This document shows positions 53,023 through 64,000 of a stretch of 64,000 bases of DNA, piece after piece. Origin of the DNA: Chaenocephalus aceratus (lineage: Eukaryota; Chordata; Actinopteri; Perciformes; Channichthyidae); NCBI GenBank assembly GCA_023974075.1, contig JAMFTG010000066.1:248001-312000 (forward strand), given 5' to 3'. How positions within the stretch are numbered: the stretch's first letter is position 1; every line of letters starts with the position of its first letter. Below the pieces are notes generated by a model. It worked only from the letters and a program-made list of their open reading frames with translations. It ran no database searches and had not been told where the DNA came from. A program made the position numbers and the translations under genes.

Positions 53023-56000
53023 TCACGAGGGCAGTCCTGCAGCGAGGATACTGCCCAGCAGCGTGCGGTCCTTCAGAGCGTTTTCCACGTCTTTCTCCTC
53101 GATCTTCAGAAACACCTGCGGGGAAAACAACAACATGTCAGGATACATCCTCAACTTCCTGATTACAAATAAAACATAATAAGACCAACAGATGTACGAG
53201 AGGTATCAGATCTTTGTTCGATAAAGAAACGCCTGAAACGGCAACAACATGTCTTTTTTAAACCAAATGTTTAATTGTTGCTTTCCATATCCACAAGACT
53301 TTGTTTTACTTTAGGTTTTAGAGTTTTTAATTAAACTTTTTTTTAATGTTTTATAGAATAAAAGAAGGGACATCTTATGCAATTGTTTCCTTGTTTTGTT
53401 TTAGACAGTCAAAAATAAATGGTTTCAGCCTTAAAATATTTCACTCCGACAATGGAAATGTTTCTATGTTTTATTACATGTTCTGATATCTTCGACACCA
53501 AAGAGGACATATCGTTGCAGCCGTAAGACATTTTCCTCGAGTTAAAGTTTCTTATTTATTCTTCAATGAAGATTTTTCTGATGTCTTTCTCACCAAATAT
53601 GAGAAAGTGTTGCAGCCTTCAAATATATTTTGAGTCACTTTCCAGTTTGTGGGTTTTTAAATGGACTTTCTTGGACAAGTTCTTTCTCAATGATTTGAGA
53701 CCAATAACACAAGAGCTGCAGCCGTAAACAAATACTCAAAATGGACATTTGTGTGAAAATAAAAGAAATGTACTTCAGGTGATCTTGCACGGAAAACCTA
53801 ATACAAAGGTTATGAACCCCAGATGTAGAAATGCAGGATGATGTTGCAGTGATAGAGAGAGATAGAGAGAGATACAGAGTGATATATTTACCTTGGTGAG
53901 ACGGGCCTCCTTGGCTTTCTTCAGAGCGAACACCCCTCTGCTCTCCAGCAGGCCGCAGAGCGACAGACACTCTGACTGCCCGACCGCAGAGACCTGTCTC
54001 TGGGAGCAGAGCCGGCTGTACACCTCATGGAGCTGAGAGAGAAACATGGGTTAGCTATTTATACAGCACCTTTCAACACCAGGCAATTCAAAGTGCGTTA
54101 CACAATGAGAGACATTAAGAAACATATTATAAAATGGCATCTAAAAAGATAAACATTATCTCCATGGAGGCTTCAGTGCCGCCTGCTGGATGTTTTAAAA
54201 TAAGCAGCAGACGTTTCAACATTTTCAAATAGCATTTAGCTTTAAATCCACTCGGCACTAATTACTGTGTGTTAAGATGAGCACTGTGAACATTGTGAGT
54301 ATGTGTATCCCCATTGGACAAACACAGCCAGAGATCAGAAGCAGGTGTATCATGCTGAATTGATAACGCCAGGGTTTTGTCCAAACTGTAAAATGTTAAA
54401 GTGATGCCAGAAAACAATATTTATGTTCGTCAAAAACTGTATAATTACTCAAAATATGAAAGAAATAGATATTTATAATAAAGCGGACTTTGACTAATGA
54501 TTCCAAATAAATTCTTACGACATTTTCCATCCTAATTAGAAGAGATTCTTTGCAGGGTCTAAGGACAGAGGGTCTGAGGACAGAGGGTCTAAGGACAGAG
54601 GGTGTCGTATTGTCATACTGATATTCTGTACACACTGTGAAGACCACTGAGACAAATGTAACATCTGTGATATTGGGCTATAAATAAACATTGATTGATT
54701 GAAAACACCACTAAAGACAATAGACAGGCATGAAAACGGGTCAGGGGTGAAAAAGGTGAGAAGGATATTATCCCTCTAGGGGGGTCCGGGGGCATGCTCC
54801 CCCGGGAAGAACATTTTGAATATTCCATATTTTAAAGCATCAATCTGATGCATTTTGAGATGCATTTGTTTGCCAACCTGGGGAGAGCTGGAGAAACTTA
54901 ACTTCAGCCATGAGTCAAACATATTATGACCTCCTTACTAAGTATTATCAGGGATGCAAACTCATCAGGTATGGGAAAGGTGACAAGGACCCGAGCCCCA
55001 CGACCCCACGGAATATCGGCTTTAAAATGAGGAATAACAGAAGATTTTAGCAGTCAGAACAACTAAAGCAGCAGGTAATAATAACAGAAACGCCAAAGAG
55101 TCACATCTAATAGAAATATATAAAAGCATTTATTTTAATTGTGTAGCAGTCAATTTATCATTTTGGCAGCACTGTGGAGCATTTTGAAAATCACGGCTGA
55201 GTCTTTCTATCTTTATGGCATCTGGTGTAAAGTAACTAAATTCATAAACTCAAGTACTATACTTGGGTACAATTTTGAGATACTTGTACTTTATTAAAGT
55301 ATTTCAATGTTTTGCTACTTTGTTCTTTTTCTCCTCTCCAGTTCAGAGGTACATGGTGTACTTTTCCTCCACTACATGTATTTAATACCTTTAGTTACTT
55401 CACAGATCTGGATGAATGATGTGAAATATAACCAAGTGTTGAATCAGACTTTAGTTCCACCTGGAGTAAATCCACCAGCTACCCTGCAGAATACAAAGCC
55501 ATTCAGACTAGCTGCACCTTCACCAGCTTTGAGAACACTTTCATGATCAATCATTATAAACATATCATATATATTATTCTGAAATGGACCAATCTGCACA
55601 ACGACTACTTTCACTGTCTTTCACTATATTCTGATGAGAATACTTTTCTACTTTTACTTGAGGAACATTTTGAATGCAGTACTTTTACTGTAACAGAGTA
55701 TTCCTTCACTCTGGTACTTCTACTTTACTCAAGTACAAGATCTGAGTACTTCTACTTTTACTCAAGTACAAGATCTGAGTACTTCTACTTTTACTCAAGT
55801 ACAAGATCTGAGTATTTCTGCTTTTACTCAAGTACAAGATCTGAGTACTTCTACTTTTACTCAAGTACAAGATCTGAGTACTTCTACTTTTACTCAAGTA
55901 CAAGATCTGAGTATTTCTGCTTTTACTCAAGTACAATATCTATACTTATACCACCTCCGTTTATCGCCTATGAAAAAAAAAATGAGAAAACGAAGGCTAA

Positions 56001-56586
56001 AGCTAACGTTAGCAGATAGTGACAATGTATGCTAGCTAGCTAAACGATAATATTGCGACAGAAAAACTTCTCAGTGCACATCACGCTCTGCGCTCCGACA
56101 GGGAGCTCTGCTCTGAACACCTGAACGGCCCGTTCTAACAGCTGTTCACCAGCGGTCCAGTCTGTGCCACAGTGACTCCGGACCGCACAGTTAATATTAA
56201 CGAGCGCACCCGTAGCTAATGTGGCTGCTGAAGCTAGACCCTCATCGCGGAGCAGCAGAGCCGACAGGCAGGAAGACTTGAGCACACAGCTCGCGCTGCA
56301 TTATAATATATGAAAAAATAACACCATGCGTGTCGTGATGGCACATAACAGCTCGCGGCCGCAGATTACTCCGGGTCCCAGACCCCCCCATACCCCAAAC
56401 ATATTTTTATTGCAGATCTGCATGAATCACACAAACGACCTATTTTGGATTCAAAAGTGAGTGATTGTCATGCCTGAATAGCGATAATAAACCCTCCAGA
56501 ACACATCTTGAGGAAGACAAGAAACAGAATCCACAGCTCCAGGACTCGGCTCATCATCGTGAAACACCTCCTGTCGCTGACTGAAA

Positions 56587-56624
<38 letters not shown>

Positions 56625-59600
56625 TCTCTCTCACCTTCCCGAGGACGACCTCCTTGCTCTTGCCGCTGCGTGTGAGCAGCAGCAGGCAGCAGACCAGCAG
56701 CTTCTGCTGCAGGGGGAAACTCTCTCCGTCAGGACCTCCGCTCTGAGACGCCATCCTGTCGCCGTAAACCTCCGACAAAACCCTCGCCACCTGAGGGAGG
56801 CCGACCCGAGACACTGTGGAACAAACAGAGGCGTTAGAGACAAGGAAGCTATAACATGAGGAGTTAGGAAGCAACACACGAGGTCTCTTGCTGTATCCAA
56901 CATGTCATACTCAGAAGCTTCTGCTGCTTCCTTTAACGCCCAGCAGGCGGCACCGAAGCCTCCATGGAGATAACGGTTATTAGTCATGTCTGAAACTGGT
57001 TCGCTCACCTCGAGCTTCATCTTTCTGATCCGATGATTTCTTCCTCTCGTCAGACTCCACCACCTCAACCGCTCTCCTGGAAACACAAATACAGCAACTG
57101 TTGGTTGACTTTGCATCCGTTGAGGCCGGAAAGCACTTTGAGATTCCCAGCATGCAGTAGCCTCAGAATAATGACCGTTATGCTGTCAGTTCATCTCGTA
57201 GAAGTCGACGCGTTGCTCTGCACTCATTTGGAATGTTTACTATTTATTACTCAGCATCGGCTTTAGTGTTAAACACAGATCACAATGCCTTCGTAATGCT
57301 GCTCGGGTTGGGCGATACGATGGATCGTAGACTATCCATCAACAGGCCGAACGCCTGCTACACGATGTGAGCGGTGATAATGTGAGGTCATGACTTCACC
57401 TGCAGATGTCCAGAGCTTTCCGGGCGTCTCCGGACACCGCCGACACTTTTCTGGCACAAAACTGAACGGCCGAGGCGTCCATGATCCCGTCCGCCGACGC
57501 CTGAGAGAAGGAGCGGGGGAAACATTATTATTCAGAGTCACTGCGTGCCTATTGATTGGAACACGATCCGTGTATCCATCACTTCCTGGTCTTCTCTAAA
57601 GAAGAGGGACCAATGGAAACGTTGTCATGTTGCCGTTGGTCGGCATGGAAACATTCATTAGCTAACAATGACATTATTGTTCTATTGATATAAAGGGAGG
57701 TCAGGTACTCTTTAAAACAGCTGCTAGTTATGGGTACTTTTTACTGAAGTACACTTCAAAGCCTCTTTACTTGACTTGAGTAAAGAAGTTTAGTCAGTAC
57801 TTCTACTTTCACCAGAGTACTTTGAAACACGAGTATCTGTACTTCTACTTGAGGAAAGGATGTGTGTACTTGTGTACCTCTGCATTAAGCTTTGATACCA
57901 TCATTGCCCTAACCCATGTTTAATCTGTGTGTACCTGAGAGAGTCGGTCCTGCACGATGTCGCTGAGCTCCTGCCGGCTGTAGGGGGGGAAGTGGAGCAG
58001 CAGGGGGCGACACTGAGGCCGAGCCTGAAGACGAGGGAGGATCCGGTCCGTCAGGTCCAGAGCGTTCGCTATACCTGGAGGAGAGACAGAGTTTCATTAA
58101 ACAACATGGTTCACCGAGAACCTGCACACACTAGTCTGCGTTGGATACGGTGTGTGTGTGTGTGTGTTACATGTTGTGATCATGGACCCCTCGTCTCGGT
58201 TGTGCTATATGTGACATGTATGCATTTTATTGGTCTCTTTTATCCTCCCGCCTCCGTCTACTCGTCTTTCATCCTTTCTTTATAGCTAATGCTGTATTGT
58301 GATTTTAAAAAGGTGTCTCTTGTCATCTGGCCAGGGACGACAGCAGCGATGTCCCTTCTTGGGTCGCATGTTCCCTAATGTCTGATAGCATTTACATGGA
58401 GTCAGAAACGCTCAGAAAAACATTTGAATATCAGAATGTTAAAAAGTCAAATGGATGAACATCTTATTTCTCTGTGTTCAAATGTTTCCGTCGTCCTGAT
58501 TTCTCCACCTTATCTCACGGGAGCTTTTATGTGACGACGACGGGAGGGTTTCTTACCGACGAGGCAGAGGCGGGACTGGCTGAGGTACGGCCACTCGAAG
58601 ATGGTGTAGAGAACGTCCTGAGACTTGCTGTCCAGCTGGTCCATCTCATCCAGAACCAGCAGCCTGACGAACAAACAAACATTTAGTATTCCCTTCTGCC
58701 ACTTCTCCTGGACTTCAAATCACGCGGGTACATTTAAATATTCAGTTTAATATTCCATTTTCTACGTTCTTGTTTATTTATAGTCTTTTAATTTGTATTG
58801 CCATGTCCTTTACGCTGCTGCACCACAACATGTCCCAAAGTGGGATCAATAAAGTTCTTCTTATCTTTCTTATAAGGGATGCTCTCAGTCTCGTCTCAAA
58901 ACACTAACTTATTTAATCCAACAAATCAGTTCATTAAAAACAAGGGATTTATTTCCAAAAGAACTCCACTAAAAGCTTTAAAGGGGACCTATCATGCAGC
59001 GTGCACTTTGTGATGTCTTTTATCCATAAACATGCGTCCCCGGTGCGTCGGAAAATAAAACCCTCTCTTTTCCCCCAGACCCACATCTTGGAGGACGCAC
59101 ATGTTTATGTATAAAAGACATGAAGTGGATTTAGCATGATGGAAAAGGCTGCTCTAGTTTAGACGGTTACTCACACAGCGGGCCCCCGGGGCCGTGAGGA
59201 ACCTCTGCAGCCCGCTCGGTCCTCCAGGAGCCTTCAGTTTTCTCCGCCAGCAGCCGGAAGATGGCGTGAGAGCTGCGCAGACTCATGCAGTTCACCAGCA
59301 CCGTCTGCACCGAGGAGAGCTCCGGCTGCACGAGGAGAAACACAGTTACTAAGATGCTCACCGCTCTTGCACTTTTATTATACACGTTGCCTCGTTGGAG
59401 GAGCTCAGAAGAATGTCTACACTGTAGCTTTGAGCATATGGCAATAAAACCTTTGAGTCTTGAATGCTGGCGAGAGTCCAATCGTCTCTTTTTTAAAATG
59501 AAACTATGTTTTATGTTTCGCTTCTTCGCTCATCAAAACCCATTGTGTTTTCTAACATCAAAAACTCCAAATCGTACTAAATTAAAGTACTTCAGTAAAT

Positions 59601-61599
59601 AAAAGCAGTGGGTTTCCACCTCTGAATCAACTAGCATTATCTGACTCCTACTAATCTATAGTTAACTTCTGTATCTACTTCTTTTGCATAATGATGACAG
59701 TGAAATCTGTTCATCTTGACTCCAGACCTGCAGTGACCCAAACACTCCACTAGGCGTCACTGCAGCTCCACTATCTATTTGTCTGACAACTTCTTACTTT
59801 TACATTTTTAGCACAAACCCATTACTCTAAAGCTGCAGGGGGGATCGTTATTATTTAGGGTCATTGGGCGCCTATTGCAACCTAGGGTCATACAGAGAAC
59901 ACAGTCTGTGTATATAGGACAGTATTACAATTTGAAATGGAAGATCTTTAAAGGTCTATTAATAAAGTGAGGTCCAGCTGTTTTTACTTAAATACATTTC
60001 AAAGCCCATAATTCTTTACTTTTACTTGAGTGAAGAAGTTTAGTCAGTACTTTTACCAGAGTATTTTTAAACACGAGTACTTCTACTTGAGTAAAGGATT
60101 TTAAATGACGTTAAATGTTTCTTGAAATGATTTCCTAACAGTTTGGTATCCGTACCTCCATCTCCTTCAGGACGCAGTTGAAGCAGGCGGTCTTCCCGGT
60201 GCCGGGCGCTCCGGAGATGTAGAGGCTGCCGGGGACCCTCTGCAGGGCTTTGTCTCTCAGGAAGCACCGGATGGCGTCTCGCTCCACCTCGCGGGACAGA
60301 AGACGCTCCGGGAGGGCCGTGTGCAAAGCCTGCTTCACGCTCAGGAACCTCGACTCTGCAGGGGGAACAAGAGAGGAAGAGGACGATGAGGAGCAGATCA
60401 AATGCATCCTTATCTTATATGGGCGGTCTTGCATTAATGCACATTCTCTAAGACATTGAAGTGACTGTTATTTTGTATATATTGATTGTTGTGTTTTTAT
60501 TTATGTCTTAATGTATAAATGTGTCTGTTGATCGTCTGATTTGATTGGTTATAAGAAGTGGATGTTGCCCAATAGGTGACGTTAAAAACAAATATTAGCG
60601 CCTCTTACTTTCTGCGAAGAGCCGAGAGACCGCCCGTTTTCCCTCCGGGGTTCCGACGGGAGTGCCCTGTCGCCGCGGGTGACGACCAGGTGTTGGGAGA
60701 CTGTGGTTTCCGTGGCGACAGCGACGGGACCAGCCGGCGGCGAACGGAGAGCGGGGAGTTCTCGTCGAAGCTGAGCTTTCTGGGAGAATTCACGGCCGGC
60801 CTGCTCTGCTTCGGGGGGGAGCCGAGCAGCGAGGAGCCGTCCAGGTTACAGCCGTTATCGTCTCCTTCAGAATAAAAGACACACGATTAAATCTCCGGGT
60901 GAAGCTGGTGTGGAGGAACTCAACATCTTGTCATTTCAGTATTCTTTCATTGTTGTATCGATAAGCAAGCCAGGCCAACAACACCAGAGTGAGAACAGTC
61001 GCTTAACAAAAAGTAGGGCTTATCCAACGTTGTTGTTGTTTTTCATACATTTTATTTTGAAATATAAATGTAGAGGTGAATTTTCCTCTAGCATAAGACC
61101 CTGAGCTGATGTGTTGTAGTTCTGTTAAGTAGAAAACCCTCCTTTGTAACCACCTATAGAGATTTAAACCAACACAAGACTTTTTGAATAACTGTGGGAA
61201 TAAATGGAGCCGCGTGGCGTTTTATTTGCACCTTGGAAGCACGCTGTGGCCTCAAGTTGTGTTACACTAAAGAAATGAAGCCTAGTTGCAGAACCTAGAA
61301 CCACGGGTCTCACCTGTGCGTTTCCTGGGGCTGAGGGGGAGTCGTGTCTCCAGGCGGGGGGAGGAAGGAGAGATCCTGAGTGAGAGAGGAGACGAGAGGG
61401 CGGAGGTCCGGGCGACGGCAGGGCGTCTCGGGGACATCGGTCCGATGCGACCCGGGTTCTGGGTTTCGGGCTTTGAAGGCGAAGCAGCCGGAGACTCCTC
61501 TCGCTGCGGCGTCTTGCCTCGAGAGGAAACTCTGCTGGATTTCCGGCGAGGGAACGCCAGCGTGGGCTGAGCCTGGCCGCGAGAGCGCGTGCTGGGCAT
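53023..61599 (-). CDS. cdc6: Cell division cycle 6 (CDC6), eleven coding exons
   Basis: CDC6 is the AAA+ ATPase that, with ORC and CDT1, loads MCM2-7 at origins in G1, in the nucleus. Coding exons, in transcript order: 61314-61599, 60609-60864, 60156-60355, 59177-59325, 58557-58663, 57935-58074, 57400-57500, 57009-57076, 56635-56813, 53892-54032, 53023-53115; about 572 residues (human 560). The N-terminus MPSTRSRGQAQPTLAFPRRK matches human MPQTRSQAQATISFPKRK. CDK sites of the SPRK/SPRR type recur (LPLSPRKRTGDDN as in human). Walker A is GAPGTGKT (60189-60212), Walker B LLVLDEMDQ. Sensor and winged-helix parts follow (GIANALDLTDRILPRLQA, FCARKVSAVSGDARKALDIC, QSECLSLCGLLESRG, LKIEEKDVENALKD). 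The ATG follows an acceptor at 61606-61608. Exon 60609-60864 is one base too long to keep frame. The donor at 59176 must be GTGTGA to keep frame. Confidence 0.93.
54540..54604. repeat. 18-bp tandem repeat, three copies
   Basis: Three copies of TCTAAGGACAGAGGGTCT-like units in a cdc6 intron. Confidence 0.8.
55225..55960. repeat. AAGTACTT-rich teleost element with 33-bp minisatellite
   Basis: A dispersed AGTACTTTA-type repeat in a cdc6 intron. At about 55730-55935 a 33-bp unit (TACTTTTACTCAAGTACAAG then ATCTGAGTACTTC) repeats about six times. Because 33 is divisible by three, it gives an 11-residue repeat (SSTRSEYFYFY) in an open frame, which I regard as non-coding since the unit is part of the dispersed repeat. 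Confidence 0.8.
56590..56624. repeat. (GT)n microsatellite just inside a cdc6 intron
   Basis: About 17 GT repeats; on the transcribed (-) strand this is a CA repeat starting about ten bases after the GTGAGA donor of exon 56635-56813. Confidence 0.9.
57720..57875. repeat. AAGTACTT-rich teleost repeat in a cdc6 intron
   Basis: TACTTTTTACTGAAGTACAC, AGTACTTCTACTTTCACC and GTACTTCTACTTGAGGAAAG motifs as in the elements at 16.8 and 55.2 kb. A similar fragment is at 59985-60105. Confidence 0.6.
58160..58400. repeat. Dispersed repeat shared with 4.63-4.87 kb
   Basis: Second copy of the repeat in the last actin intron, same orientation, with GACATGTATGCATTTTATTG, TTTCATCCTTTCTTTATA and CATCTGGCC in order. 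A (GT)n tract lies at its left. Confidence 0.55.
58978..59144. mobile_element. TTAA-type element fragment in a cdc6 intron
   Basis: TTTAAAGGGGACCTATCATG, AAACATGCGTCCCCGGTG and TTAGCATGATGG match parts of the 11.1-kb element; most of the interior and the right TTAA are missing. Confidence 0.7.
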
Positions 61600-61605
61600 G
61601 TTGAG

Positions 61606-62999
61606 CTGAAACGATAAAGGAAGAGAATCCATTAGTTCATCAAAAAAAGGTAGAGGCGTGTGAGAGGGGTTTTAACATTTTAAGCTTCTTGTGAGGTTTT
61701 TGTTTGAAGCTACAAATCTCAGTCGTCAAATGTTCGTCAACCTTTCCATACATTTCAAGACCTCATCTCCACTTGGAGTTCTAACCGGTTACCTTGGCGA
61801 CACACTTTACCTCCCATTGACTATATACAGTATTGATTGTCCTTCCTCCTTATCTTCCCACCATTTGGACGCAGACTTGCATTTCCCCATAACGATGTTG
61901 CTTAGCAACCGGCGTAAACGGACCTTCGCTCTATCAAGCAGTGAGCGTGCGATGTCCTGTTCAAACCCAACGGGATGCCAGAAATAAACTACACAGAATC
62001 ACACGACACACCTACACACCTACTACATTCAGGCAGACTGTAGAACACAACCTCTCTGGACAATTCATGTACTTATTGAAAACAAGCTACAAAATGTAAT
62101 ACCTTGGTAAATGCCCTTTAATACTTTTTAATAGCCTTAATTTTCGCTAAATTGATTTATCAACTCGTAATACTTCTTAAGACCCCGCGGACCCCCTGCG
62201 GAAAGAAGCTCTCAGTAGTTAAACCAAAGGAGCAAAACTCTATTAGTAAAGTCCTGCATCCAAATGTTAACTTAAGTCAAAGTACTGGTCGCCTTTTGGG
62301 TTCAAACTGAAACATAATCCATGGCACGAAGCTTCAAATGTCATGCATTCAAACTCCTGCTTTAGTTATTAGCACCAATTATGCAATAAGAACCACAAAC
62401 TAAAGAAGTATGGGGCTAAATAAAATAACTAATACTCTGTTGTCCTGCATCCAAAAGGTACAACAGTACTAGTGTCACAATATACTACTTAGCCAAATTC
62501 AAGATATATTTAACACGATTAGATGTACTGATAAAGTCACGTGTCCATGTTGCAGCTGTTAACATGTGGGGCTTGTTCTGCTGGGGAGTGGAGACGCCAT
62601 TGATATGTATAAAGTACATGGAGATACTTCATTAAAATACAAGTACTTCAAAATTGTACTTGCCATGTTGGGCATGGCACCTGCTATCTTTCCCTAGCAC
62701 ACTTAGCAGTTGAAACCAACCCTAAAACACAACACAAACTACTATGATATGATCTTTATGTTCCTTCTCACCCAAAGGGTTCAGTGTATGTTTATAGACC
62801 AACATAGGGTTGTTGTAAGTGTAAATGAAAGTGTACAATAAAGTTTGTGTGAATTGAATCCCTCAATATCACCACATGTTACACATTCTGATTAATCTAA
62901 AAACAATTGTCACACACTTAATGCCATTATAGTAGGCTGTCAAAGTTTATAGATCCTTATTTAAAAGTTGTGTTTACTCGAAATCACCAGCAGAACAAA
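61606..62999. other. First intron of cdc6, no other gene seen
   Basis: AT-rich DNA between the first coding exon and the promoter region. A 98-residue + strand frame at 61691-61987 has no recognisable domain, and I do not support it. Confidence 0.45.
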
Positions 63000-63610
63000 C
63001 ACTGTTTGTCAAATGGCGCGAAACCGGTGGCGTTATCACAACGAAATAACCAGATTTCGCCATAAAATGAATGATATTTCATCTAAAACATATCCTTTGA
63101 ACATAAATACACCCCTGGAGTTAAATACATAACGTGAAAGATAAGCTACTAGGAATATTTTAGACAAACCAGCAAAGCGAATCTGAACAGTAGAATAACT
63201 CTTCCGGTTACGATTTACAACCATATTTCACCTTCCGCTACTTAAAATAAAGAGTTAATGATATATTTACCGGTATAAATAGTAGCAGGAAGTCTTCTCG
63301 GTTGAAAGGAGAGTGTTTTCTCTTGTCTTACAGCCCTCTGAGTCTCTTTCTCTCCGTAGTCTTCGAACACTGAAGCCGAAACTTGCGCCAAATCTCTTTC
63401 TCCTCCTCCTCCGATGCAACAGCTGTGCTCGCGTCCCCCTCAGCTGCGCTCTGATTGGTCAGAGCAAACAGCTCCCCCAACGCTCATTGGCTGAGCGTTT
63501 CTGGCCGGACGTACGTCACGGTTTCAATGACCAGGGCAGGCGGTGTGGCGGGAGTTTAAATGGAACACTGTTTCCAAAGTCTGTAACGTGGCGCACTTTG
63601 AAAGCCAGAG
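63000..63610 (-). promoter_or_regulatory. cdc6 promoter region with E2F sites and CCAAT boxes
   Basis: Two exact E2F consensus sites on the - strand: TTTCGCGC (63016-63023) and TTTGGCGC (63385-63392). Inverted CCAAT boxes (ATTGG) lie near 63453 and 63485. GGCGGGAGTTTAAA near 63550 and GGCGCACTTTGAA near 63590 resemble CDE/CHR-like cell-cycle elements. A donor-like ACCG|GTAAAT at 63265-63270 suggests a non-coding first exon at about 63271-63340. CDC6 is a known E2F target, which fits; start site and exon are inference. Confidence 0.55.
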
Positions 63611-63675
63611 TCCGGGTTAAATATCACCATCTACTCAAAATAACTCTCCACATGTGGTTTTACTGGTTTTACTGA

Positions 63676-64000
63676 GAGAGTATTTGTATTTAAAGCAACA
63701 TTAAATAAACTCAAGGCCGGATTTGGATATTGTAAACAACAGTTACGAAGTAATCAGATACTTTAATGCAGTAAAGGTACAAATATCACCGTTTATACTA
63801 AATCATTCACCTGATTTAGATATTGTTAACATCAATGATGGAAGTAAATGTAGTAATGCACCATGGAAATACTTCACTTTGAGTTAAAGTACTGCATTCA
63901 AAGTAAAAGTATGTATCAGCTAAATATACTTATGAAAATACTCATTATTCAGTCAAAAGTTAACCCATAAGTGTTTTACTATTATATGATGTTTCTGGAT
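63676..64000. repeat. Flanking DNA with AAGTACTT-type repeat
   Basis: Contains GAAGTAATCAGATACTTTAA, AAGTACTGCATTCAAAGTAA and TACTCATTATTC motifs of the dispersed family. It runs to the window end. Confidence 0.4.

Noticed and set aside
55543..56019. 158-residue frame with an 11-residue repeat SSTRSEYFYFY
   Set aside because: The repeat is the 33-bp minisatellite of a dispersed teleost element in a cdc6 intron, not a conserved protein.
61691..61987. 98-residue + strand frame in the cdc6 first intron
   Set aside because: No recognisable domain, splice support or repeat-independent conservation evidence.
63313..63675. 120-residue + strand frame overlapping the cdc6 promoter
   Set aside because: It overlaps E2F and CCAAT motifs and has no recognisable features; a divergent gene is not supported.

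Overview
The window is vertebrate nuclear DNA, most likely from a percomorph teleost fish. Genes have multiple exons with GT-AG introns. Intergenic and intronic DNA is full of TG/CA, GA and GAGT microsatellites, minisatellites, an L2-clade LINE, and many short non-autonomous DNA transposons of types common in fish (hAT, TTAA-target, Harbinger-like). There are no Ns, prokaryotic operons, CRISPR arrays or viral genes that I can recognise.

Genes. (1) 441-5080, + strand: a complete six-coding-exon, 377-residue sarcomeric alpha-actin, most likely acta1. (2) 12.69-14.07 kb, - strand: an intronless TRIM-family gene (RING, B-box, coiled coil, PRY-SPRY). (3) 16.3-23.4 kb, + strand: ccsap (centriole, cilia and spindle-associated protein), four coding exons, 297 residues. 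Human ACTA1 and CCSAP are neighbours on 1q42, which supports both calls. (4) 44.93-46.36 kb, + strand: a second TRIM copy, frameshifted, in an inverted duplicate of the first TRIM region. (5) 53.02-61.6 kb, - strand: cdc6, the replication-licensing AAA+ ATPase, eleven coding exons, with an E2F/CCAAT-type promoter near 63.0-63.6 kb. CDC6 licenses origins, CCSAP acts on the spindle and cilia, and actin is a muscle protein; apart from acta1-ccsap linkage I see no reason to treat them as one pathway.

Non-genic layout. 2.58-2.81 kb: 20-bp CpG-rich minisatellite in an actin intron. 6.02-7.28 kb: 12-bp minisatellite. 7.74-9.74 kb: a satellite-like array with a 147-bp period in which each unit carries a palindrome matching the RFX X-box. 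11.1-11.8 kb, 20.2-21.3 kb, 27.0-29.2 kb, 30.85-31.85 kb and 51.3-52.6 kb: related elements bounded by TTAA, two of which have expanded an internal 37-bp minisatellite. 22.05-22.34, 23.75-24.21 and 39.31-40.26 kb: hAT elements with perfect 8-bp target duplications. 32.37-37.35 kb: a long inverted repeat around candidate spliced transcripts. 40.6-43.8 kb: a decayed L2 LINE. 46.6-50.65 kb: a composite transposon insertion, including a perfect 57-bp inverted repeat.

The most interesting items are the 147-bp X-box array, the TRIM inverted duplication with lesions in both copies, the 57-bp hairpin, and the inverted repeat at 32-37 kb. Single-base frameshifts in the TRIM copies and in one cdc6 exon, and frequent 1-bp indels in the 27-29 kb array, suggest that some lesions may be assembly errors.
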